Shown here in pieces: positions 18,946 to 28,103 of a stretch of DNA of 52,500 nt. The stretch comes from Adiantum capillus-veneris (lineage: Eukaryota > Streptophyta > Polypodiopsida > Polypodiales > Pteridaceae): NCBI GenBank assembly GCA_014529385.2, contig CM043966.1, forward strand, positions 38,226,037 to 38,278,536, given 5' to 3'. The position numbers were made by a program, and so were the translations under genes. The notes below the pieces were generated by a model. It saw nothing but the letters and a program-made list of their open reading frames with translations, had not been told where the DNA came from and did no database searches. Each line of letters begins with the position of its first letter. The stretch's first letter is position 1.

Positions 18946-21290
18946 CCACTAATCCAATTGGGCATTTCTTCTCCGTCTAATGTAGCAAGCTTGACGGCTC
19001 CACTTGGTGATAGATCTTTAATCACCAGAGGTCCCATCCCTCGCTTTTTAAGCTTCTTAGCATGCTGTTTCAGAGTGTAAACTAGGACATAGTCCCCAAC
19101 TTTAAACTCTTTAGTCCGCACATGCTTATCAAAAAATTCCTTTTGTCGCCTTTTTTGAGCGTAGATGGAAGCTACTGCTTTTAGGCGAAGCTCATCTAGC
19201 TTTTCCAGGTCATCTATTCTATCAGAGAGCTCGTGCCCTGTCCACTCTAGATCCTTAGCCACCCTTAAGGTTGAAATCAAGAATTCTATTGGTAAGATAG
19301 CATTTAGCCCAAAAACCATGTTATATGGGGTCGTTCCTATGGATGTTTTATATGCTACCCTATATGCCCATAATGTTGAATGCAACTTCTGGTCCCAGTC
19401 AGTTCTCGACTCAGATACAATCTTCGTAAGGACCGTGCATATGGTTTTGTTTGTTGCTTCAGCTTGTCCGTTTGCTTGTGGATGATACGGGGCTGATTTC
19501 CTATGGATTACCATGAATTCATCTAGAAGGATCTCTATCACTTCATTTATGAAATGTGTGCCTCGATCACTCACAATTTCTATTGGCAATCCATATCGTA
19601 CAAAGACGTATTCATATAGAAATTGTGCCGTGGTCCTGGCATCTGCTTTTTGAGTTGCCTTTGCTTCGACCCACTTTGTTAGATAGTCTGTAGCCACAAT
19701 GATGTATTGTGCATGAGTCTTATATGCAGGAGGTGAAATGGGTCCGACATAATCAATCCCCCATTTTGCAAAAGCTCTTGCCCCCATCATTGGTCTAAGC
19801 GGCATATCATCTCTTTTAAGTGGTGCTTTGGTCCGCTGACAGTCATCACATCGTTTAACGTATTCCTCAGCGTCCATATGTAATGTTGGCCACCATATTC
19901 CTGCGGCTAAGACAAGTTTTGCTGTCTTATCTCCTGAGAAATGGCCTCCACCTACTCCTCCATGAGCTTGCTCTAGGATTATCACATACTCAGACTCTGA
20001 TGCGCAAATCCTAAGCTGGTTGTCTTTACCTCTCTTATAGAGTCGATCTCCTATTAAAGCGTACTCTCTAGCTTCTGTCTCTATAGATTTCTGACGAGCT
20101 TTTGACGTTCCTTCTGGGAAAGTTCTATTTGTGAGATATTCAACAATATACTGACTCCATTCCGGAGAAATCATTAGCTGATATAATGTCGAATACTCGG
20201 CTGGCGGTTTTGATGAACATATAATACATACAGTGACATATTCATGTACGCTTTCTTTCATTCCTGGCCAATAGACTCCCAATTGTAACAAATTCCTATA
20301 TGTGTTCCTTCTTGAACAATGAAATGCACATTCCTGAACATGTGCTTCGCGCAGATATATACTATATTCCTCAGGATTGATGCATAGTCGTAAAACATGA
20401 TCATATCCCAATTGATACAACCTTCCTGCAATCAATTGAAGATTCTTGGATTGCTGAATAGCAATATGTTTCAGGTTGTATTCTCTTCTATCGAACTCTC
20501 CTCCATAGGTTAATAGGTTAACGACATTTTGAGACCACTTAGGTATCATTTCTATGTTGAACAAGTACACGTCTGGCATGTCGTCATCTACTCCTATAGG
20601 GTCTTCTCCATTCGTCAATCGCGAAAGATGATCAGCTCTAAGATGTGTTTTTCCTTTCTTTACTACTACCGTGAAGTCGAATTCCAGTAAGATAATGAAC
20701 CATCTCACTATTCTCCCGGTATTGCATGGTTTATTCACTAGGTAGAGCAAGGCTTGGTGATCCGTAAAAAACAGAAACTTGTTGGCTAGAAGATAATGCC
20801 GAAATTTCTTCACAGCATATATCATTCCTAATCCTTCTCGCTCTGTTGTGGTGTAATTCTTCTCTGCATGGTTTAGCTGTCGACTGGCGTAACAGATAGG
20901 GAAATCCATGTTTCCTTCTTCTGGCTGAGCCAGAATGCATCCTATTGCATATGCCGAAGCATCTATGTGCACATGGAATATCTTCTCCCAATCTGGTGAT
21001 TTCAAGACTGGAGCGGTAATGAGTGCCTCTTTCAATTTCTTGAACGATTCCTCACACTCCTCTGTCCATTCAAAGTTCACTATTAGCCTGTAAAGTGGTT
21101 GGCCTATTATAGCGTACATGTAAATGAATCGTCTATAATATCCACAATGTCCCATAAAGCTCTGTACTTGTTTCGCATTGGTTGGTTTAGGCATATCCAC
21201 TATAACCTTTATCTTCTCTAAATCCGTGGATATTCCGTTTTGTGAGACAATATGTCCCAAATTCTGCCCTGTCGGACCATAAACACACAT
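18762..21290 (-). CDS. Gypsy pol, RT end-RNase H-integrase (842 aa)
   Basis: In order: the end of RT (GHIVSQNGI, about 11-20); RNase H (HIDASAYAIGCIL, YTTTEREGLGMIYAVKKFRHY, TDHQALLYL, about 105-185); then two successive H2C2 zinc modules. Module 1 has H317, H324, C355 and C358. Module 2 has H443, H450, C481 and C484. Each is preceded by a similar W-S-Q...YLT-type segment. The integrase core has D513 (WGIDYVGP), D575 (SDRGTHF) and E611, giving D-x61-D-x35-E. The C-terminal basic domain reads GPLVIKDLSPSGAVKLA. No chromodomain is apparent. The frame differs from the upstream protease-RT ORF by a one-base loss in a T run near 21250. Role: RNA degradation and cDNA insertion. Confidence 0.93.
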   Translation of the reverse strand: MCVYGPTGQNLGHIVSQNGISTDLEKIKVIVDMPKPTNAKQVQSFMGHCGYYRRFIYMYAIIGQPLYRLIVNFEWTEECEESFKKLKEALITAPVLKSPDWEKIFHVHIDASAYAIGCILAQPEEGNMDFPICYASRQLNHAEKNYTTTEREGLGMIYAVKKFRHYLLANKFLFFTDHQALLYLVNKPCNTGRIVRWFIILLEFDFTVVVKKGKTHLRADHLSRLTNGEDPIGVDDDMPDVYLFNIEMIPKWSQNVVNLLTYGGEFDRREYNLKHIAIQQSKNLQLIAGRLYQLGYDHVLRLCINPEEYSIYLREAHVQECAFHCSRRNTYRNLLQLGVYWPGMKESVHEYVTVCIICSSKPPAEYSTLYQLMISPEWSQYIVEYLTNRTFPEGTSKARQKSIETEAREYALIGDRLYKRGKDNQLRICASESEYVIILEQAHGGVGGGHFSGDKTAKLVLAAGIWWPTLHMDAEEYVKRCDDCQRTKAPLKRDDMPLRPMMGARAFAKWGIDYVGPISPPAYKTHAQYIIVATDYLTKWVEAKATQKADARTTAQFLYEYVFVRYGLPIEIVSDRGTHFINEVIEILLDEFMVIHRKSAPYHPQANGQAEATNKTICTVLTKIVSESRTDWDQKLHSTLWAYRVAYKTSIGTTPYNMVFGLNAILPIEFLISTLRVAKDLEWTGHELSDRIDDLEKLDELRLKAVASIYAQKRRQKEFFDKHVRTKEFKVGDYVLVYTLKQHAKKLKKRGMGPLVIKDLSPSGAVKLATLDGEEMPNWISGCRLKKYLLPLTQDMLLKIHQEKLRVQKRKRLRRKRKPRRRKEWRKEDYCVRNSAMKEHYE

Positions 21291-23317
21291 TTCTCAGGAT
21301 TGAGACAAATGCGATATGTCCTACATTTCTCAAATACTTTTCTTAGGTGTTCTAGATGCTCATCTCTCAGTAGAGAATGTACACATAAGTCATCCATGTA
21401 GATTTCTAGAAACAGCCTTAAGTATTCTTTGAAAGCATGCGTCATCAGCCTCTGGAAGGTTGCGGGAGCATTGGTTAGACCAAAAGGCATAACCCGATAA
21501 GCATAAATTCCCCATTCCGTTGCAAAAGCTGTTTTATGTTGATCTTCCAATGCTATGGCTAGCTGGTTATACCCTGAAAAACCATCAAGAAATGAGTATG
21601 CTGTTTTCCCTGATACACGCTCTAGAACATGATCAGTTATCGGCAGGGGATAATTGTCCCTGATTGTTGCAGCATTCACTTTCTTTAGGTTGACACACAC
21701 TCGGAGTTTTCCGTTCTTCTTAGGTACTACCACAATCGGAGATACCCAATCAGTGTGTTCAATCTCGTATATGAATTCAGCTTCCATTAGCTTATCTATC
21801 TCTTCTTTGATTCGCTTAGCAAACGTATCATTATATGTGTATGGTCTTTGTCTGCTAGGCTTTGCGTCATGTTTCAGTGGGATTGAGTGTTGGCATATTG
21901 ATGGGTCAACTCCCTTTAAGTCCTTATAAGACCATGCAAACACATCCCTGTACTCTCTGAGAAGACTCAAAAGTCTCTCTTCCTCGCCTGGAGACAAATC
22001 TGTGGCTATGTACACCGGTCTAGGTGGCTCACCTGGAGCTGCTAAATCAACTTTTTTTGCATCCTCCGGTCCGTCATAAGATTCGTTCTCCTTCCTCTCT
22101 CGAATAGGTGGGGTTAATATCACCTTCCTATCCTCTATTGTGAATTTTCTATAGTGAGAGGGAACATCCATGTTTTCCTTGATTTTGACGTTTTCGTCCT
22201 CTCCACTCTCCATTTCTATCGTCCAAACTTCCTTCAGAGTTTTCTTGAGCTCTCTGTACTTGTTTCTACGTTCTAACTTGGACTCCGTGTATTCTTTGTT
22301 GCGCTTGTTCTTTTCTGATTTTTCCGTTTCAGTTTTCGTTCCATTCTTTTGAACTTGATTTCTTGAGCCTCTTTTGTCTTTTCGTAAGTTTTTTTGACCA
22401 CTGCCTCTCATTCTTTCAGAAATCTTATCCTTAACACAATCTTCAGCTTTTACTAGCATTAGGAATTGATTTTTTCCTCTTATTCTAGGCATCGGATTGG
22501 TTCTAACCCCTTTTGTTTTTTTCTTTGCTCTATAGTGTTTCTGGCGTTGTTTAGTTTGGTTCGGAAAATCATAAAATCGGATATCCGTTATAGTTTTTTC
22601 ATTTCCGCTGGAATTGTCCGTTGACTCGTTGTCTGCTTCATTTCCCCACTCAGGATGATCGGGAATGTCGTGAAACACCTCTTCTTCATCTTCCTTTTCC
22701 AGTGTATCGTTCTTTTCAGTTTCTTTTTTGAGGACAGTTCTCAACATGAAATACGGAACCACGTCGTACCCGTCCTTGTCGCAAAATTTCGTTGTGGGAC
22801 CATCGGGAATTGCACAAACATCTAGGGTTGCTAGAATGTGTGTCCATTCTAATGGTTCAAACGTGTCCTCTGGAAAGGGTTCTCTTACATAAGTTTCGTC
22901 TTCGATAGCCCTTTCTAAAACACATTCTTCTTGTTTCAGACTTCCACATTTCGAAGCTCCACACATCCATAACTCCTTGGGTTTACCTAACCAAGCTGGA
23001 AATTCGGATCCCGCCAAAGTAGCTGAATCAAATTCCTCTACCGGTGTTCGGTTCACATCTTTGTAGCTATGGTCTTTCAGGTTCACACGTGTAGTGGTTT
23101 CCATATTTCTCAAGTATATGTGGTCGTAGCCCCAATCTTGGACCATTTTCAACTGTCTCATGAATGGTCTTCCCAATATGATATCATAGTTATTCTCCTT
23201 GGCAAAATCGACAATAGCGAAAGTATGTTCGTATTCAATGCCGCAAGAAGTCACTACAACTTTCTCTAATAACCCCATAGGTTTCTCCATGTGTCCATCT
23301 GCTAATTGGAGTTTCAA
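21218..23317 (-). CDS. Gypsy pol, protease C-terminal half and reverse transcriptase
   Basis: This 699-aa frame has the protease ending ENNYDIILGRPFM at about 41-53. A long variable K/E-rich linker follows (about 90-430), unusually large for a pro-RT junction. RT motifs come next: HTDWVSPIVVVPKKNG, SFLDGFSGYNQLAI (catalytic Asp in motif A), MPFGLTNAPATFQ, and YMDD at 640-643. It is the direct in-frame continuation of the protease N terminus (23354-23689) across a TAG. At its 3' end the frame is lost near 21250 within VRQGRI, and RT continues in the 842-aa ORF. Role: DNA synthesis from genomic RNA primed at the tRNA-Asp-type site. Confidence 0.93.
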   Translation of the reverse strand: MKLQLADGHMEKPMGLLEKVVVTSCGIEYEHTFAIVDFAKENNYDIILGRPFMRQLKMVQDWGYDHIYLRNMETTTRVNLKDHSYKDVNRTPVEEFDSATLAGSEFPAWLGKPKELWMCGASKCGSLKQEECVLERAIEDETYVREPFPEDTFEPLEWTHILATLDVCAIPDGPTTKFCDKDGYDVVPYFMLRTVLKKETEKNDTLEKEDEEEVFHDIPDHPEWGNEADNESTDNSSGNEKTITDIRFYDFPNQTKQRQKHYRAKKKTKGVRTNPMPRIRGKNQFLMLVKAEDCVKDKISERMRGSGQKNLRKDKRGSRNQVQKNGTKTETEKSEKNKRNKEYTESKLERRNKYRELKKTLKEVWTIEMESGEDENVKIKENMDVPSHYRKFTIEDRKVILTPPIRERKENESYDGPEDAKKVDLAAPGEPPRPVYIATDLSPGEEERLLSLLREYRDVFAWSYKDLKGVDPSICQHSIPLKHDAKPSRQRPYTYNDTFAKRIKEEIDKLMEAEFIYEIEHTDWVSPIVVVPKKNGKLRVCVNLKKVNAATIRDNYPLPITDHVLERVSGKTAYSFLDGFSGYNQLAIALEDQHKTAFATEWGIYAYRVMPFGLTNAPATFQRLMTHAFKEYLRLFLEIYMDDLCVHSLLRDEHLEHLRKVFEKCRTYRICLNPEKCVFMVRQGRIWDILSHKTEYPRI

Positions 23318-23353
23318 CCTAGTCTTCCTTATTGCTGGTTTCCCCCATTTTTT

Positions 23354-23689
23354 CTAGATTTCTTTTGTAGCAATGGCTACCCCCGCTCCGCTGTCTAGTA
23401 TTGCCATTGTGTTCACTCCTTGGAATTCAACTGGTAAGGTTGTATTCCCCTCTTCACCTTCGCAATACTCTCCGACCTTGTTTAAGGGTACAGGCTTAGC
23501 GTTCTTTTGTGGCTTGCTCAGCTCCCCTATGCTCTCTTGCAATCTCGATGTTGGATCTTTTATCCCGAATTTCTCCAAGCATTTTCCTACAGTGGTCCAC
23601 ATATGTGGTCTTAGCCTCAAAAGCTCAGCTAGAGTGATAGTGCATGTCACTGGTGTTGACAAAATCTCTATCAATCCTTGCGAGTCCAT
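23354..23689 (-). pseudogene. Gypsy protease N-terminal half (stopped by TAG)
   Basis: The first retropepsin of the element. The active-site motif AILDSGAGVAI (D99) lies at the end of this 111-aa frame. A TAG follows at 23354-23356 where relatives commonly have tryptophan (TGG). The same frame then continues without a break into the protease-RT ORF. Its start overlaps the gag end by 19 nt in the -1 frame: the ATG lies just inside gag's last codons, after GAAAAAGTC. Expression could be by -1 frameshift or reinitiation. The run before the ATG is A-rich but is not a perfect slippery heptamer. Confidence 0.8.
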
Positions 23690-26313
23690 GACTTTTTCTG
23701 ATGAGATTTTTCTGAGGGAAGTGCTCTAATCTCGGATTTTGCTTCATACTCTCCTAAGTATGAAGGTAAGGTTTTCAGTGAATGAGGTTTGCTCTCCATT
23801 GTTCTAACAGAGCCCCCATCTCCCCAGTAAGATTGCAGATCCAAGTCCACTTGAGATCCTGCCTCAAATTCCACTATGGGAGGATTTCTGATGTCCTTTT
23901 CCCAATTTGTCTGATTAGCTTGGCAACTTAGCTCGTTTGCAAAGTTTGCCTCTCTCACTTGTTTCCAAAATTCATTGTAATCCTCATCTTTTCCGTAAAT
24001 CCTCTGTATGACTGGATGAAAACTCTCTATCTCCTGATCGGTTGTGTTCAATACTATTCGGTCATCCTTTTGTGTATTTTCAGGCTTTTGTGCACTGGGA
24101 GTCTTTTCCGCTACCCGTGAAACGATAGTCTCTTGCTGAATTGGGCTTTCCTTCCCACAATTCATTGTTTCTTTTGGGGGTTCTAATAAGGCTTGTGCAG
24201 TCTCGATCATTCTCTGGCACATTTCAAGTCTCTGCTTTTCCAATTCTGCGTTTGGGTATGTCATCCACCTCTGTTCTTGTGTTTGGTTGTTCTTTAACCT
24301 AGCTTCGTAAGCTCTCATCAGTGCGTCCAATGGTTCGTGTACCTTGTCGACTAGCACTGATCCCCCGGAGCTTAAGCTCGTTGTTTCTTTGATACTCTTT
24401 TGTTTCGTTCTTTCCGGGCTCAACTCTCTTTTCCCGTTTTCACTCTCAAGTTTTTCTAATCTATCTTTCGTTCGCTTTAGTTCTTCAGCTAGAATAGCGT
24501 CTTCACGTTCTTTTCTCAACTTCATGCGTGCTTTTCTAGCTTTCCATGTGTTTTTCTGACTCCGCGGTCCTTGACTAACCACTTCAGTCGCTAACTTTCC
24601 ATTCTCAGGTTCTCTAGTGGTTTTCTTAGCTTGAGCTCTAGTAACAACTTGCGTTGGTATCAGAGTTTCATTTTCAGACCCATTGCTGGTAGGAATAGTT
24701 TCTAGCATATTCAATGTCGTCTTTTGCACTTTGTTTGGATTCTTTGAACAATCCTCAATGAAGTGAGTAACCCCACACTCAGTGCAATAAGCGTTAATTC
24801 TAATGATTTCCGTATGTGGGCAAACATTCATCAGATGATCACCTCCACACTTATAACAGGGTCCTAGTGCTGGTCTTGGTCCCGCTTGATTCATCCTTTG
24901 TGGATAGGATGGTCTTTGTCCCGTTAACCCTCCATGAGCTATGAACATCAAGGTTCTTGCATCCAAATTGTATCTCTCTTCATCAGAAGCACTTGTAATT
25001 GTTGGTATTCCAACATTCCCCATCATGCCCCATGGTTCTGGTTGTTTTGGTTCTTCTGGTGGGTAATAAACTGTCGGAGACATGTGTGCACCCGATTCTT
25101 CATAATAGGCTTGAACAGGCACTAAGACTTGTTCTTCCTGATTCTCTAAGGTTGTTGCATATCTAATGCCCACTGGTCTTGCTCCTGGTAAAGGTGGTTG
25201 TTGTCCCAATACCGGTTGAGGTCTTTCTATCCCCATAGGTCCTGGTACATTTCCCGTTGGGTATCGAGGTACTGGATGTACTTGAGGTGGTGCTAATTGA
25301 GCAGGAGGTGCATACTGGTGCTCCCTTACATACCCTTTGTTGTAATAACACTCCTCTGTTGGATGATTTGTCCATTTTTGTTCAATAGCACACCATTTCA
25401 GTGTTTTTGGCAATGGTTTTTGGTATGGTGCTATCCTTTTTAGAGCATCTTCTATCATTTGCTCTACATTTGACATGGTTGTTGTTTGAACATTCTTTTT
25501 AGTGGTAGTCTCGCTCGCTACTGAGGAGGAGCTACTGGATGCAGAATCTGTATCCGCTGACACCTCTCCATAAACCGTACAGTTATCCACTAAGTACAAT
25601 GCCTCTCTTGTTACTTGCTCGAAACTTGTACAAGCTTTCAAGTGCAAGTCTTTCTTGAGAGTGTCGTTCCTCAGTCCCTCGATAAAGAGAACAGATAGTC
25701 TGTCATCTTGTGGTCGTTCACGTACTGGACATCTCTCAATGTATTGTTTGAAGCGAAGTGACGCTTCCTTCACTTTTTCGTGTTCTCTCTGTTTAAAAGC
25801 ATATATTTGTGAAACCGTATTGTGCTTAATCCCTCGTTTTGAGAATTCCTCAGCAAACTCTCTTAGCAAATGGTCAATGTCATGGAATCCCCCAATGTTC
25901 ATTGGTTGAAACCATGTCAAAGCAGTACCTTCTAGAGTAAGACCAAATCCCTCGTATTGTGTATGGAAATCTGTTATCTGCTCAGCTCTTAAGACTTGCT
26001 TAAAGAGTGACACATGTGCATACGGATCTCCTGAACCACCATACTTCTTTGGCATACACTTGGCTACTTGAGATGGTCTCATACGTCTATGGTCTGCTAC
26101 CAATCTCATTGCTCCTGTGTCTCGGCTAAAGCTTTCTCTAGCATCATGGACTTCATGGGTTACCCTTGTCGGTTCCTCTGCCCTGAATCTACTACTGGGA
26201 GGTAAATGTGATGGTTCCGCTTCAAACCTTGGACCTGGAGTGGTATAGGTGGGGATTGGAACTGCACTACCTCGATTCGTCTCCATTGACTCTCTGGAAT
26301 GTAATGATCCCAT
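23671..26313 (-). CDS. Gypsy gag (capsid/nucleocapsid), 880 aa
   Basis: Structural polyprotein of the virus-like particle. A retrotransposon-gag capsid domain lies at about 85-245 (MPKKYGGSGDPYAHV, GTALTWFQPM, FIEGLRNDTLK). A Ser-rich linker and a P/Q-rich region (330-430) follow. Two zinc knuckles of the C-x2-C-x3-H-x4-C form are C486/C489/H493/C498 and C510/C513/H517/C522. A K/E-rich C-terminal extension of about 350 aa completes it. It is longer than most gypsy gags. The ORF is uninterrupted. Its start (MGSLHSRESMETNRGS) overlaps the end of ORF1 by 47 nt in another frame. Confidence 0.92.
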   Translation of the reverse strand: MGSLHSRESMETNRGSAVPIPTYTTPGPRFEAEPSHLPPSSRFRAEEPTRVTHEVHDARESFSRDTGAMRLVADHRRMRPSQVAKCMPKKYGGSGDPYAHVSLFKQVLRAEQITDFHTQYEGFGLTLEGTALTWFQPMNIGGFHDIDHLLREFAEEFSKRGIKHNTVSQIYAFKQREHEKVKEASLRFKQYIERCPVRERPQDDRLSVLFIEGLRNDTLKKDLHLKACTSFEQVTREALYLVDNCTVYGEVSADTDSASSSSSSVASETTTKKNVQTTTMSNVEQMIEDALKRIAPYQKPLPKTLKWCAIEQKWTNHPTEECYYNKGYVREHQYAPPAQLAPPQVHPVPRYPTGNVPGPMGIERPQPVLGQQPPLPGARPVGIRYATTLENQEEQVLVPVQAYYEESGAHMSPTVYYPPEEPKQPEPWGMMGNVGIPTITSASDEERYNLDARTLMFIAHGGLTGQRPSYPQRMNQAGPRPALGPCYKCGGDHLMNVCPHTEIIRINAYCTECGVTHFIEDCSKNPNKVQKTTLNMLETIPTSNGSENETLIPTQVVTRAQAKKTTREPENGKLATEVVSQGPRSQKNTWKARKARMKLRKEREDAILAEELKRTKDRLEKLESENGKRELSPERTKQKSIKETTSLSSGGSVLVDKVHEPLDALMRAYEARLKNNQTQEQRWMTYPNAELEKQRLEMCQRMIETAQALLEPPKETMNCGKESPIQQETIVSRVAEKTPSAQKPENTQKDDRIVLNTTDQEIESFHPVIQRIYGKDEDYNEFWKQVREANFANELSCQANQTNWEKDIRNPPIVEFEAGSQVDLDLQSYWGDGGSVRTMESKPHSLKTLPSYLGEYEAKSEIRALPSEKSHQKKSWTRKD

Positions 26314-27286
26314 TGGTCCGAGCTTCGAGTCCCAAGGTTGACCTGAAAGAGTCAGCGACCTGAGTTCTTTGTACTCCTGTTGTCATTGAGTTTTGCACTC
26401 CAGTTGTTGGTGCTGGTCTATGTGAGCTAGAAGTAACATAATACTGATGTAGAGGTCCCCCAAAGTATGTATATCCTTCTAATTCTTTCTTGCCCATTGT
26501 TGAGTATTGCCTGCCATACTTATCGTAAGCGGCAATTTTCACTTCTGATCCCTCTGTGTAGGTAAAGACATAGAGTCTTTTTTTGTCTGTCAACTCTCCA
26601 GTGTAGGGTTCTTCACATCTATAATAGAGATCTTGCTCCCCATTATTATATTTGTACAGCCCCACATAGATGTTATCAGTGTTGATCCTTGTAGTTTCAT
26701 TCTCTCTTCTTAACCTCGCATTAGGGAAGTGCATTATTGGTGCTTTCTCCTCGAGTTCTTCATCTATTTTGGCTTTGGTGCCCATCAATCCCCACTTGTC
26801 CACAATGTTAGGATTTAGGACTACCAAGTACATGGTACCCTCGTCATCTAGATATCTATCTCCGCTATAGCTCACAGGCACTAAGTCCTTGAACTCACTA
26901 GGTCTATCTTCTATCTTTACGCAATAGCGGTCCATTCCATCTTTGTAGATCTTGGCACCTTGCTCATTGTCGTACTGGTATTTTATGAACAATAGCTTCA
27001 TGGTGGCGGAAGGGTTTGATGATCCTGCTGCCATATTTTCTTTGTTGTTCAGGTTCAAGTGTTCCAAGTTTTCGGTGAAAATCTCGTAAGATCTCTCCGA
27101 AGAAGTATCAGAGATACTTCCTTCAAAGATCTGCTCTAATGGTTGCACCCAACTTTGGTTTACACTTCCCTCGGTTGATATGACACTTGCTGGTTCCCCT
27201 TGTTTTGGTTGATTATTCCGGAGATTCCTGCCCGATCTCAAATTCATCAATTCCCCTAAAGGACTGTAACTTTTCCGTCTCGGCAA
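26267..27286 (-). CDS. ORF1 upstream of gag (339 aa, unknown function)
   Basis: An intact frame between leader and gag. The N terminus carries LMNLRSGRNLRNNQ, an 'LRSGR' phrase also seen at the N termini of some plant gypsy gags. The middle (about 95-275) is an acidic alpha/beta-looking domain rich in Y and D (YKYNNGEQDLYYRCEEPYTG). The C terminus is S/T/R-rich. I do not recognise the family. Ogre-type elements also carry an ORF before gag, usually longer, so the position supports a relation, but homology is untested. It overlaps gag by 47 nt, suggesting coupled or leaky translation. Confidence 0.75.
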   Translation of the reverse strand: MPRRKSYSPLGELMNLRSGRNLRNNQPKQGEPASVISTEGSVNQSWVQPLEQIFEGSISDTSSERSYEIFTENLEHLNLNNKENMAAGSSNPSATMKLLFIKYQYDNEQGAKIYKDGMDRYCVKIEDRPSEFKDLVPVSYSGDRYLDDEGTMYLVVLNPNIVDKWGLMGTKAKIDEELEEKAPIMHFPNARLRRENETTRINTDNIYVGLYKYNNGEQDLYYRCEEPYTGELTDKKRLYVFTYTEGSEVKIAAYDKYGRQYSTMGKKELEGYTYFGGPLHQYYVTSSSHRPAPTTGVQNSMTTGVQRTQVADSFRSTLGLEARTNGIITFQRVNGDESR

Positions 27287-27416
27287 TTTGTTTTCCCCAA
27301 GTTTTTGTGGTCAGAATTGTTCCAAACTGACTGATACTTGGTCAATTGTTTAATCTTGTCAGTTGGACAACTTCTGTTTCATCAAGTGAGAATTTTGTTG
27401 CAGTTATGCTGAAAAA

Positions 27417-27438
27417 GACATTATACGCGTATGATGTC
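27417..27438. repeat. Leader palindrome, copy 1
   Basis: A 22-bp inverted repeat centred on ACGCGT, with one mismatch (GACATTATACG against CGTATGATGTC). It is flanked by A run and T run, extending the pairing to about 32 nt. Confidence 0.9.
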
Positions 27439-27677
27439 TTTTTTCACAAATTTTGACTATTTTGGTTATGCTCACTCTCAGTGGCCCCTTTATGCTCTGT
27501 TCACTCACAAAATTCAGTTTGAACTCTGTTTGAGCAAGTTATGGCTAGTTCAGGCTTTTCTTGGCAATTTTCTGCTTTTGATCCAAATGGGATGAAACTT
27601 GAAATATAGCCTCTAGATAGCTATTACAATGGATCTGTGTTGGCAAAGTATCAAAATATGTCCAAAATTAGGTCAAA

Positions 27678-27699
27678 GACATCATACGCGTATGATGTC
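27678..27699. repeat. Leader palindrome, copy 2 (perfect)
   Basis: A perfect 22-bp palindrome; the half-site is GACATCATACG. It lies 261 bp from copy 1. Confidence 0.92.
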
Positions 27700-27802
27700 T
27701 TTTTCATCAATTTGGGTCCAAACTTGATATTTATGCTTTCTACAGTGTTTGTAACAATCTTGTCAGGTCAGATTTCAAAAATAAGCAGTGGAAGTGCAAA
27801 AA

Positions 27803-27824
27803 GACATTATACGCGTATGATGTC
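27803..27824. repeat. Leader palindrome, copy 3
   Basis: Same sequence as copy 1, with the same single mismatch, and A/T-run flanks. It lies 125 bp from copy 2. Confidence 0.9.
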
Positions 27825-28091
27825 TTTTTTCCCAGATTTTGACTATTTTTGGTTTTAAGCCTTCTCCAATGTTTATAATTGAGTTTCAGGTGTTTTTGTC
27901 AGGTTTGACTGTAAAAACAAGATCTGAATCCAAAATTACTTGTTCTTTGCGTTTCTTGGACTCCGACTTGTCTTTTTTGGGTTTCTTTGAGTGTTAATGC
28001 CCTTGTTTTAAGTTAATCTTAGGGTAAAACCCCCCTTCTAAACACTCTGGCAATGTCAAATTTTCAATTTTAGGCTCTGTTTAGGTCCTAA

Positions 28092-28103
28092 GACATCATA
28101 CGC
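28092..28103. repeat. Leader palindrome, copy 4, left part (split by insertion)
   Basis: GACATCATACGC ends exactly where a TG..CA element begins. The rest, ACGCGTATGATGTC, is at 30109-30122. Removing the element and one ACGC rebuilds a perfect palindrome like copy 2. Confidence 0.9.

Noticed and set aside
23671-23700. A canonical -1 frameshift slippery heptamer at the gag-protease overlap
   Set aside because: The A-rich run reads G AAA AAG in the gag frame and does not fit X XXY YYZ exactly; the mechanism is left open.
27417-28103. Repeated palindromes considered as a CRISPR-like array
   Set aside because: Spacing is irregular (261, 125, 289 bp), there are only four copies, no cas genes, and a eukaryotic retrotransposon context.
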